Source: Candidatus Poseidoniales archaeon (GTDB lineage Archaea > Thermoplasmatota > Poseidoniia > Poseidoniales > Thalassarchaeaceae). Taken from it: DNA of 5,530 bases. The stretch's first letter is position 1, and each line of letters starts with the position of its first letter. The position numbers and the translations under genes were made by a program. Location of the stretch: assembly GCA_022447885.1 (NCBI GenBank), contig JAKUTA010000096.1, positions 1-5,530 on the forward strand, in the 5' to 3' direction. Below the pieces are notes generated by a model that did no database searches, was not told the origin of the DNA, and was given only the letters and a program-made list of their open reading frames with translations. Shown one piece after another: positions 1 through 5,466 of the stretch.

Positions 1-2
1 AT

Positions 3-185
3 GAATATGACGATGATGACAATGGCACGGGTCAGAGCCTTGACTTCCCGTTCATGAAGGGAGTCGAGGCAGCCGACAAGGCAGGTATCTCAGCTTCGCC
101 GTCAGTGGTGTTCGTCGGCTCCGATGGAGGAATCGTGACGATTCACAAGGGTGGCCTGGACGATGCTGACGAGATTCGCACCTAA
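3..185 (+). CDS. Thioredoxin-like protein, C-terminal fragment (5' end outside window)
   Basis: An open frame enters from the left edge and ends at TAA 183-185, giving 60 residues. The visible part reads like the last third of a thioredoxin/TlpA-type fold. The segment AGISASPSVVFVGSDGGIV has the cis-proline position (Ser-Pro, residues 32-33), a hydrophobic strand (VVFV), the turn with DGG, a second strand, and then a KGGLD element and a short final helix. In this family the cis-Pro lies opposite the CxxC active site, which would be upstream of the window, so redox activity cannot be judged. An acidic stretch (EYDDDDNG, residues 1-8) precedes the domain end. The stop overlaps an ATG (TAATG), but the next gene more likely starts at 212. 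It could instead be a peroxiredoxin-like or other thioredoxin-fold protein. Fold assignment is fairly likely, function open. Confidence 0.62.
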   Translation, partial: EYDDDDNGTGQSLDFPFMKGVEAADKAGISASPSVVFVGSDGGIVTIHKGGLDDADEIRT

Positions 186-197
186 TGGGAATCTGCT

Positions 198-203
198 GGT
201 GGA
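198..203 (+). promoter_or_regulatory. Shine-Dalgarno site of the receiver gene
   Basis: GGTGGA lies 8 nt before the ATG at 212. It is complementary in part to the usual 16S 3' end and supports 212 over the ATG at 185, which has no such site. Confidence 0.5.
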
Positions 204-211
204 ACCGTCTG

Positions 212-574
212 ATGCGCGTGCTCGCGTTTGAGGACGGATGGGACATCGCCGAGCTGCTCGAACGGGACGGTGTGGATGTCAGCGCGCTGGAAATCGTGCA
301 GCACTGGGACTCACAGGATTTTCTCGAGAGAATACGCGATTTCGTGCCCGATGTGCTGCTGCTCGACCACTTCATCCCCCCGACCAAGGGTCTCGAGGTG
401 CTTCGCCAACTGAACGCGGCTGTCAGCGCAGGTGAGGTGGAACGACCTGAGTTGGTCGTGGGAATGAGTTCTGCCTCGATGGCCAACACGAGGATGCTCA
501 ACGAGGGTGCTGACCATGGCATCCTGAAGTATTCACTGGCCACTCTCGACTTCTGGCCGCGTCGGCAGGATTGA
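212..574 (+). CDS. Stand-alone response-regulator receiver domain (CheY-like)
   Basis: The protein has 120 residues and is essentially only a receiver domain, with no output domain. Counting from the ATG at 212, the first strand MRVLAFED supplies the acidic pocket (Glu7-Asp8, where CheY has Asp-Asp). The predicted phosphoacceptor is Asp52 in VLLLDHFIPPTKGLEVL, which has the usual hydrophobic strand before it and a Pro/Gly-containing loop after it. Ser86 or Ser87 in VVGMSSAS takes the place of the switch Thr/Ser, and Lys106 in GILKYS is the conserved lysine. Start choice: an in-frame ATG at 185 overlaps the upstream stop but has no ribosome site and adds MGICWWNRL before the first strand. The ATG at 212 has GGTGGA (198-203) 8 nt upstream. 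It probably receives phosphate from a histidine kinase encoded elsewhere and acts through protein contacts. It is in the same frame as the phosphatase gene downstream, separated by TGA 572-574 and 24 nt. Confidence 0.75.
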   Translation: MRVLAFEDGWDIAELLERDGVDVSALEIVQHWDSQDFLERIRDFVPDVLLLDHFIPPTKGLEVLRQLNAAVSAGEVERPELVVGMSSASMANTRMLNEGADHGILKYSLATLDFWPRRQD

Positions 575-580
575 GACATT

Positions 581-599
581 CGACCGTTTACGACGGTCG
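581..599 (+). repeat. Perfect 7-bp inverted repeat at the phosphatase start codon
   Basis: CGACCGT (581-587) and ACGGTCG (593-599) are exact reverse complements around a 5-nt loop, TTACG. The last base of the right arm is the G of the GTG start codon at 599. The element begins 6 nt after the receiver stop and fills most of the 24-nt gap. It could end or attenuate the upstream transcript, be a protein-binding palindrome, or mask the start codon in RNA. No T-run follows, so it is not a classical intrinsic terminator. Confidence 0.45.
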
Positions 600-2032
600 T
601 GTCAAGTCGACGGTTGCGACTCCAGCGGGTGTTCGGCGTCCTGCTCGTCCTGCTGCTGACGACCTGTCTGCTGGCACCGAGCGCCAGCGCGCAGTTGGGA
701 CTCAGAACGCCGCAACAGGTGCACCTTTCACTCACCGCCGACTCTTCTGAGATGGCGGTCACGTGGGTGACCGAACTGTCTGCTGATAATGGGGTTGAGT
801 GGGGCCTGTCAGAGGATGCGCTCGACCAGAGCGCGACCGGCAGCAGCCGGATGTACGAGTGGACAGTCACCATCCACAGCGCCACGATGACCAACCTGTC
901 ACCGAACGAGGAGTACTTCTTCCGCGTCGGGGGTGCTTCAGGCTGGTCTGGGACATCCTCGTTCTGGACGGCAGCGAACGACAGCGTCCACATCGCCGCC
1001 ATCGCCGACCACAGCACTTCCAGTGCGGCGGAGGCCACCGTGCAGCAGTTGATCGATGCCAATGTGACACTGGTCACCCTGTCAGGCGACCTGTCGTACG
1101 CCAATGGCTATCAGCCCACATGGGACGATTGGGGGGAGATGATGGAGCCCTCCGCCCGCCGCACACCCTGGATGTTCGCTCCGGGCAACCATGAGGAGGA
1201 GGCGTTGTGGGGATTCGCCGCCTACGAGGCCCGCTTCAGCCGTCCGGATGGCGGCAGCGGCTCACCCTTCTGGTACTCGTTCCACCACGGGCCGGTGACC
1301 TTCATCTCGATCTCCAGCGAGCACGAGTACACTGAAGGGAGTCCACAACTGGAGTGGCTGGAGGAGGAGCTGGCGCGAGCGAACGCCAGCCGCGAAGCGC
1401 ATCCCTGGGTCATCGTGCTCGGACACAAGCCGATGTACTCCTCCAATTCCTATCATGGGAGTGAAGTCGCCCTCCGCGACGCGGTAGAGCACCTGCTGGT
1501 GAACCACTCTGTTGACCTCGCCATCTGGGGCCATGACCATTCCTACGAGCGCACCTATCCGGTGATCGCGGAGGAGGTGTTCGACATCGGAGACCAGAAC
1601 GGAACGGTGTTCGCTTCACCCACTGCTCCCGTGCATCTGGTCGTCGGAACGGCTGGCCAGACTCCGTACGATGACTTCGATGACCCGCAACCGGGATGGT
1701 CAGCCCATCGAGAGGCATCCTTCGGGATAGCGCTGCTCGATGTCGACCGGTATTCGCTCAAGATGCAGTTCCAGCTCGCGGATGGCTCGATAGGCGATGA
1801 ATTCACGCTGAACCGGGAGATTCCGCTCATCCCGACCAAACCAGCCCCGAAGAAGGGCTTGCTTCCTGCCGCTGGACTGCCGCTCTTGTTGCTGGCCACG
1901 GCGCTCGCGGCGGTCTACTCCCACTCGAACCAGTCGTCCTCGTCGGCCGGGCGATACCACCACTGTCCCTCGTCGTCCTGCCACCACTCGACGCCGTCCT
2001 CGTCGACGCTAATCGAGTCGTCTTCCTCCTGA
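599..2032 (+). CDS. Secreted, membrane-anchored purple acid phosphatase-like metallophosphoesterase
   Basis: The protein has 477 residues. It starts with a clear signal peptide: basic RRLRLQR (4-10), a hydrophobic core (11-25) and a likely cleavage after SASA near residue 31. Residues about 35-125 look like the fibronectin-III-like N-terminal domain of purple acid phosphatases. The calcineurin-type catalytic domain spans about 130-405 and has every metal-ligand motif: Asp137 (IADHST), GDLSY 163-167, GNHE 196-199, His276 (VIVLGHKPMY) and GHDHSYER 311-318. Tyr167 is the residue that gives this family its Fe(III)-tyrosinate colour. It should hydrolyse phosphate esters outside the cytoplasm; phosphodiesterase activity is also possible. 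After a Pro/Lys linker (IPTKPAPKKG), residues 421-439 form a C-terminal membrane segment. The GTG at 599 is chosen because it gives a complete n-region; no good Shine-Dalgarno site is seen. The last 38 residues are Ser/His-rich and antisense to the converging gene, so they may be a recent run-on past the natural end. Confidence 0.88.
   Translation: MSSRRLRLQRVFGVLLVLLLTTCLLAPSASAQLGLRTPQQVHLSLTADSSEMAVTWVTELSADNGVEWGLSEDALDQSATGSSRMYEWTVTIHSATMTNLSPNEEYFFRVGGASGWSGTSSFWTAANDSVHIAAIADHSTSSAAEATVQQLIDANVTLVTLSGDLSYANGYQPTWDDWGEMMEPSARRTPWMFAPGNHEEEALWGFAAYEARFSRPDGGSGSPFWYSFHHGPVTFISISSEHEYTEGSPQLEWLEEELARANASREAHPWVIVLGHKPMYSSNSYHGSEVALRDAVEHLLVNHSVDLAIWGHDHSYERTYPVIAEEVFDIGDQNGTVFASPTAPVHLVVGTAGQTPYDDFDDPQPGWSAHREASFGIALLDVDRYSLKMQFQLADGSIGDEFTLNREIPLIPTKPAPKKGLLPAAGLPLLLLATALAAVYSHSNQSSSSAGRYHHCPSSSCHHSTPSSSTLIESSSS
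1915..2032. other. Convergent tail-to-tail overlap of two coding regions
   Basis: The plus-strand phosphatase frame runs to TGA 2030-2032, while the minus-strand acidic protein ends at TAG 1915-1917. The shared 118 nt encode the Trp-rich tail on the minus strand and a Ser/His-rich, membrane-distal tail on the plus strand. The Ser codons (TCG, TCC, TCT) on plus are simply the complement of Asp/Glu codons on minus, which points to the minus frame as the one under selection. No terminator can lie between the genes. Confidence 0.75.
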
Positions 2033-2625
2033 CGAGCAGGTGCTGGCTCGCCCTCTTCCGCTCGCTGCTCCTCGAGGATCTTCTGCTTGACCCCGGCTAC
2101 CTCCTTCTCCTCATCGTGGAACACCCGGCTCCCCGCCGGGTCCTGTGAACGCAGGTGCGCATGGTCGCCAGAGGTGATCGCATCGTCGCTCTCCTTGTAG
2201 AACTCCTCCGCCATCTGGTGCTTGTAGTCGTCGTACTCGTCCGAGCCCCAGGAGCCTTGGGCTGCATCGGAGCGGCTGCGCATCAACTCGTCGAGGTTGA
2301 TCTCCTTGCCCAGTTCCGGTTCGGGGGAATCGGGCATCTGGTCGTCGCCGAAGAATTCGTCTGAATCATCCTCTAGCTTCTCGTAGGTGTTCCCATCAGG
2401 GTGGATCTCCTCCACTTCCTCCAGCAGCAGGTCGTGCTCCTCGGCATCGATGCGTTCCTGGTCGTACTGCTCGCGGATGACACGCGCGAGGGTGTCGAGT
2501 TCTCCGCCGAGATCCTGCTCGGCGGTATCCTCCTGCACTTTGTCGATCTGGTGCATCAGGCGATCGTAGGGGCTGCCGGTGAGGCTGCCGAGTATCCGCC
2601 CGAGTCCCTTCCTCTTGCGCGCCAT
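1915..2625 (-). CDS. Highly acidic protein of unknown function with a Trp-rich C-terminal tail
   Basis: I do not recognise this family. From the ATG at 2623-2625 it has 236 residues. A short basic N-terminus (ARKRKGLGR) is followed by a predicted helical, possibly coiled-coil region (about 24-75) with heptad-like Leu/Ile spacing and the segment REQYDQERIDAEEHDLLLEE, loosely like a SHOCT-type helical hairpin. The middle is low-complexity and rich in Asp, Glu and Ser. The C-terminus (207-236) holds a near-tandem element, DEDGVEWW then DDEGQWWY, followed by DDWFEWE, giving six Trp in 22 residues. There is no signal peptide or membrane segment, so it is probably cytoplasmic. An in-frame TTG at 2655 would add ten residues, but the ATG is preferred: AAGGT lies about 8 nt before it and the basic N-terminus then starts the protein. 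It overlaps the phosphatase gene tail to tail by 118 nt and is divergent from the JAMM gene. The ordered Trp tail argues for a real gene; its function is unknown. Confidence 0.78.
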   Translation of the reverse strand: MARKRKGLGRILGSLTGSPYDRLMHQIDKVQEDTAEQDLGGELDTLARVIREQYDQERIDAEEHDLLLEEVEEIHPDGNTYEKLEDDSDEFFGDDQMPDSPEPELGKEINLDELMRSRSDAAQGSWGSDEYDDYKHQMAEEFYKESDDAITSGDHAHLRSQDPAGSRVFHDEEKEVAGVKQKILEEQRAEEGEPAPARQEEDDSISVDEDGVEWWQDDEGQWWYRPADEDDWFEWE

Positions 2626-2687
2626 CGTTCGACCTTGAAGCGGTTCGACCGCCAACCCTGTTAAGGATTCACCGCCGACAAGCGCCC
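2626..2687. promoter_or_regulatory. Divergent promoter region between the acidic-protein gene and the JAMM gene
   Basis: Only 62 nt separate the two ATG codons, so both promoters must lie here or inside the flanking genes. The most AT-rich spot is TTAAGGATT at 2661-2669. Its TTAA core is about 25 nt before the JAMM ATG, the spacing expected of an archaeal TATA element on a leaderless transcript. Being palindromic, it could also serve the minus gene, about 37 nt from its ATG. No strong Shine-Dalgarno site precedes the JAMM ATG, which fits a leaderless mRNA. The assignment is by position and composition only. Confidence 0.35.
2627..2650. repeat. Direct repeat GTTCGACC, two copies 16 nt apart
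   Basis: Copies lie at 2627-2634 and 2643-2650, start to start 16 nt. Each is nearly its own reverse complement (GGTTCGACC versus GGTCGAACC). They sit just upstream of the acidic-protein ATG in the divergent region, a typical place for a regulator to bind. Two exact 8-mers in a short GC-rich gap could also be chance. Confidence 0.35.
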
Positions 2688-3440
2688 ATGGTAGACGCTT
2701 GGCTGGTCGAGGCGATGGCCGCCTACAACGCCGATTCGCTTGCCGATCGCGACGGTTATCGCGGGCTCGTCCACGTTCCCGGAGAGGCGCTGGAGACCAT
2801 CCTGTTGTGGTCGCTGGAGTCGCTTCCCGACGAGATCCTCGTCGGCTTGGACGGTGACAACGCTCGGCCGCATGTGGCCGAGGTCGACGAGCTGTTCCGC
2901 GGCGCCGACCACGAGGACGGCCTGTTCGCCGGGGAAGGTCAGGTCCTCGGCGATGTGACCCTCGTCAATCGCGGTGACTCGTGGTCGGTCCACCATGTTC
3001 CCGAGGAATGGACGGACGGCATCTTCGCTGAATCGAGAGGCACGCGCGGTGGCCGGTTCATCCACTGGCTGCACACCCATCCGAACGCGGTGGCCATACC
3101 CAGCGAGCAGGACGCGGACGCGGCGCAGCACACGCGGGGGGTGGACATGATCCTCGGAATCGAATTCTCTCCTGAGGGACCGCTTCCATGGTTCGAGGAT
3201 ACCGAGGGGGTGAGGCGGCGGCTGCAACCAGATGAGGTTGCTCCAGTGCAGGAGCAGCGCGGCGGCCGCGGATGGGGAAGTTGGCGCAGGAAGAGGGAGC
3301 GCCCGGTCCTCGGTGTGGCTCCGACGGGACATCGCATCCACGGACTGGAACTGATCTCGTTCCACAGGTCTGGTTGCGGGATCAACGTCATCTTCGTCGC
3401 TGAGCAGGGCTTCCCCTACGGCTGGGAAGAGGGCGCTTAG
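2688..3440 (+). CDS. JAMM/MPN+ (JAB1-family) zinc metalloprotease
   Basis: The protein has 250 residues with an intact JAMM zinc site: His129, His131, Ser139 and Asp142 in HTHPNAVAIPSEQD, exactly HxHx7SxxD. The segment PDEILVGLDG matches the first JAB strand and helix, and Glu49 in it is the likely catalytic glutamate. In known members zinc and this Glu hydrolyse isopeptide or peptide bonds: eukaryotic deubiquitinases, archaeal removers of ubiquitin-like SAMP proteins, and bacterial Mec+-type enzymes on sulfur-carrier proteins. The substrate here is unknown. The chain is longer than minimal archaeal JAMM proteins. The excess is an N-terminal helix (1-22) and a basic Gly/Trp/Arg linker (about 190-206, RGGRGWGSWRRKRERP) before a last hydrophobic strand region. 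There is no signal peptide, so it should act in the cytoplasm. The ATG at 2688 is the first start in the frame and leaves room for a TATA-like site about 25 nt upstream. It is divergent from the acidic protein and convergent with orn. Confidence 0.82.
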   Translation: MVDAWLVEAMAAYNADSLADRDGYRGLVHVPGEALETILLWSLESLPDEILVGLDGDNARPHVAEVDELFRGADHEDGLFAGEGQVLGDVTLVNRGDSWSVHHVPEEWTDGIFAESRGTRGGRFIHWLHTHPNAVAIPSEQDADAAQHTRGVDMILGIEFSPEGPLPWFEDTEGVRRRLQPDEVAPVQEQRGGRGWGSWRRKRERPVLGVAPTGHRIHGLELISFHRSGCGINVIFVAEQGFPYGWEEGA

Positions 3441-3473
3441 TGAGGCTCGGATGTGACGCGGCGGCTCGCCTCA
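3441..3473. terminator. Possible bidirectional terminator hairpin between JAMM gene and orn
   Basis: TGAGGC (3441-3446) and GCCTCA (3468-3473) are exact reverse complements around a 21-nt loop, in the 41-nt gap between two converging stop codons. The position suits a shared terminator, but the stem is short, the loop long and no T-run is present on either side. Confidence 0.25.
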
Positions 3474-3481
3474 GAGGCTGA

Positions 3482-4015
3482 TCACTTGAACACGTGCTCG
3501 CGGTAGTAGGCCAGTTCAGCGACTGATTCCCTGATGTCATCCATGGCGCGATGACCTCCCGATTTCTCCAGATTCGGCACCTCGGGATACCACCGTCTGG
3601 CGACTTCCTTGATGCTGCTGACATCGATGCTGCGGTAGTGCAGGTAGCCGTGCAACTCCGGCATGTAGCGCCTGAGGAATCTTCTGTCCTGGCCGATGGT
3701 GTTGCCGCACAGGGGTGACTTGCGCTCGTCGCAGTGCTCCTTGACGAACTCCAATGTCTGCCGTTCCGCCTCCTCCTCAGTGATCTCACTGGCGCGCACG
3801 CGCTCGATGAGCCCGTTGTCGGTGTGGTGGGTGACGTTCCACTCGTCCATCACTGCCAGTTGTTCCTCCGACTGGTGGATGGCGAGGCTCGGTCCCTCGG
3901 CGATGATGTTCAATTCCGAATCGGTGATGAGCGTGGCGATCTCGATGATGCGGTCGACATCGGGGTCGAGTCCGGTGAACTCGCAGTCTATCCAGACGAG
4001 GTCCGCTTCGGTCAT
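3482..4015 (-). CDS. orn: Oligoribonuclease (DEDDh 3'-5' exoribonuclease)
   Basis: The protein has 177 residues from the ATG at 4013-4015, close to the 181 of E. coli Orn. Long stretches match the family as I know it: LVWIDCEFTGLD (the first Asp-x-Glu of DEDDh), RIIEIATLITDSELNIIAEG, LAVMDEWNVTHHT, SPLCGNTIGQDRRFLRRYMP (the next acidic metal ligand), HYRSIDVSSIKE, and the C-terminal HRAMDDIRESVAELAYYREH with the catalytic His and last Asp. Orn degrades RNA fragments of 2-5 nucleotides, finishing mRNA turnover and pGpG breakdown in the cytoplasm. Start choice: in-frame ATGs at 4042-4054 give an extra MRMMMKAGHHLVE. No start has a well-spaced ribosome site, and 4015 fits the family length. The frame stays open to 4522 upstream, but that part is antisense to the transporter gene and not Orn-like. 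It converges with the JAMM gene and is divergent from the MFS gene. Confidence 0.95.
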   Translation of the reverse strand: MTEADLVWIDCEFTGLDPDVDRIIEIATLITDSELNIIAEGPSLAIHQSEEQLAVMDEWNVTHHTDNGLIERVRASEITEEEAERQTLEFVKEHCDERKSPLCGNTIGQDRRFLRRYMPELHGYLHYRSIDVSSIKEVARRWYPEVPNLEKSGGHRAMDDIRESVAELAYYREHVFK

Positions 4016-4122
4016 CTCCACTAGGTGGTGGCCGGCCTTCATCATCATTCGCATCTCGGTTTTGGGGGTGCTCGCTCGCGGGCAGGATGAAAGGCGAAGG
4101 ACGGCAGCAGGCGGACATCCTG

Positions 4123-4135
4123 CCAGTTGGACTGG
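4123..4135. promoter_or_regulatory. Short palindrome in the orn/MFS divergent region
   Basis: CCAGT-TGG-ACTGG is a 5-bp perfect inverted repeat with a 3-nt centre, 21 nt before the transporter ATG. The position suits an operator or a promoter-proximal protein site. The rest of the 141-nt gap (4016-4156) shows an AT-richer patch, TCGGTTTTGG near 4056-4065, but no clear promoter consensus for either gene. Confidence 0.22.
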
Positions 4136-4145
4136 TGGTAGGCTC

Positions 4146-4151
4146 GAGGTG
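4146..4151 (+). promoter_or_regulatory. Strong Shine-Dalgarno site of the MFS gene
   Basis: GAGGTG lies 5 nt before the ATG at 4157 and matches the anti-Shine-Dalgarno sequence fully. It fixes the transporter start and shows that this mRNA has a leader, unlike what is suggested for the JAMM gene. Confidence 0.65.
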
Positions 4152-4156
4152 TTTGG

Positions 4157-5440
4157 ATGGAGGAGAGAGAGGTCGGTTTCATCGAACTCCTGCGGGTGAA
4201 CCCGGTGTTCCGGCGCTACTGGGGCGCAAACGCGGTATCGATGCTCGGTGAGTGGTTCAACACGGTCGCACTGTTCGTGCTCATCGACGCCATGAGCGGC
4301 TCCTCGGAGCTGGCGCTCGGTGTGCTGTTCATACTGCGCATGTTCGCGCTCGCCTTTCCGCAGCTGCTCACCGGTGTGCTCGCCGACCGCTACTCGCGCA
4401 AGTGGCTGATGGTGCTCGCCAACCTGCTGAGTGCTGTCGCTGTCGGCTCGCTGCTGTTTCTGCCCGCCGACGGTCCCATCTGGTACGTGTATGCGGTGGC
4501 TGCAGTCCTGCAATTGCTGCACGCGGTCTACGTGCCCGCCGAGAACGCGGCGATCCCGAACATCACCAAGCCGAATGAACTCTTGACTGCCAATGCCTTG
4601 AACTCAGGCACCTGGTCGGCATCGCTCGCCATCGGAGCATCGCTCGGAGGCTTCGTGGTCGCCGCCTACGGAGTCCAAGTCGCCTTCATCACCAATGTGG
4701 CCGCGTTCCTGTTCGCGGCTGCGGTCATCGCCACCATCGACATCCCGCAGCGGACCGAGGAGAAGCCTGACGGGTCGTTCATCGCCTCCAGTCTCAGTCA
4801 GATCGCACACGGCATCCGCATCATCTGGACGACTCCACCGATCTACAGGGTGATCACGGCGAAGGCGCTGTGGGGAGTTTTCGGTGGTGGGCTGATCTAC
4901 ATGCTCATCCTCATGGGGGCGGACATCGGACTGGGTGACATCGCCGCAGGCATCGGAGTCCTGTTCGGGGCTCGCGGGATCGGCACTGGCCTCGGTCCCA
5001 TCCTCGCCCGTTACCTGTTCACCGACCGCTCACGCTGGCCGTACCTGCTCGGCTGGCTGGTGTCCACCTGTGGGCTCGCCTACACCGTGATCGCCTTCAT
5101 GGAGTGGTCTGCGCTGATCACCATATTCGTGGTGTGCGCACACGCCGCCAGCGGCGCCAACTGGGTGCTCTCGACCGTGCTGCTGCAGGAGCGCTCGGAG
5201 GACGAATGGCGCGGGCGGGTGTTCTCGGTCGACTTCCTGCTGATGACCTTCGTCTACGCCTCCTCGGCACTCGTCGCCAGCCTGCTGCTCGAATACACCG
5301 ATCTCACACTTCGCACGACGGTGCAGATGTTCGCCATCGGGCAGTTGCTCTCAGGATTCGTCTGGGTGGCGCTGGTCACGCCCGGTGAGCGGCGTGATGC
5401 TCTGGCCGCTGAGGGTGTCGTGGGCGACGCGGAGAGTTGA
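4157..5440 (+). CDS. Major facilitator superfamily transporter (MFS_3/EntS-like exporter)
   Basis: The protein has 427 residues, a usual length for a 12-helix MFS carrier, with hydrophobic segments spread over about residues 25-405. The cytoplasmic loop between helices 2 and 3 carries motif A as GVLADRYSRK (73-82). Other family marks are FRRYWGANAVSMLGEWF at the start (18-34), PAENAAIPNI (127-136) after helix 4, a central polar loop QRTEEKPDGS (198-207), and LLQERSEDEWRGRVFS (342-357) between helices 10 and 11. That last motif and the N-terminal pattern are typical of the MFS_3/enterobactin-exporter-like group, whose members usually export small molecules or drugs by proton antiport. The substrate cannot be read from the sequence, and no siderophore or resistance gene is in view. 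The start is fixed by GAGGTG 5 nt upstream. It is divergent from orn and followed at once by a GC-rich hairpin. Confidence 0.9.
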   Translation: MEEREVGFIELLRVNPVFRRYWGANAVSMLGEWFNTVALFVLIDAMSGSSELALGVLFILRMFALAFPQLLTGVLADRYSRKWLMVLANLLSAVAVGSLLFLPADGPIWYVYAVAAVLQLLHAVYVPAENAAIPNITKPNELLTANALNSGTWSASLAIGASLGGFVVAAYGVQVAFITNVAAFLFAAAVIATIDIPQRTEEKPDGSFIASSLSQIAHGIRIIWTTPPIYRVITAKALWGVFGGGLIYMLILMGADIGLGDIAAGIGVLFGARGIGTGLGPILARYLFTDRSRWPYLLGWLVSTCGLAYTVIAFMEWSALITIFVVCAHAASGANWVLSTVLLQERSEDEWRGRVFSVDFLLMTFVYASSALVASLLLEYTDLTLRTTVQMFAIGQLLSGFVWVALVTPGERRDALAAEGVVGDAES

Positions 5441-5441
5441 A

Positions 5442-5465
5442 GGGCCGGAGGCTGTGCGCCGGCCC
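5442..5465 (+). terminator. GC-rich hairpin after the MFS stop codon
   Basis: GGGCCGG (5442-5448) and CCGGCCC (5459-5465) form a perfect 7-bp stem with a 10-nt loop, 1 nt after TGA 5438-5440. It could stop transcription or protect the transcript's 3' end. No T-run follows, so a classical bacterial rho-independent terminator is not supported. Confidence 0.4.
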
Positions 5466-5466
5466 C

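Noticed and set aside
185..211. Earlier ATG for the receiver overlapping the upstream stop (TAATG)
   Set aside because: No ribosome site precedes it and the added MGICWWNRL lies outside the receiver fold; 212 has GGTGGA at good distance.
52..1104. Long minus-strand open frame (350 codons) opposite the receiver and phosphatase genes
   Set aside because: It is Ser/Arg/Thr-rich without any domain and lies opposite two recognisable proteins; such frames are common in GC-rich DNA.
2626..2655. TTG start for the acidic protein, ten residues longer
   Set aside because: The ATG at 2625 has an AAGGT site and starts with the basic segment; TTG would also reach close to the AT-rich promoter core.
2155..2664. 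Plus-strand frames rich in Val, Leu or Ser opposite the acidic protein
   Set aside because: They are complements of Asp/Glu-rich codons of the minus-strand gene and have no domain of their own.
4016..4522. 169-residue N-terminal extension of Orn
   Set aside because: The extension is Gln/His/Arg-rich, opposite the transporter gene, and the Orn family begins just before LVWID; the ATG at 4015 gives the normal length.
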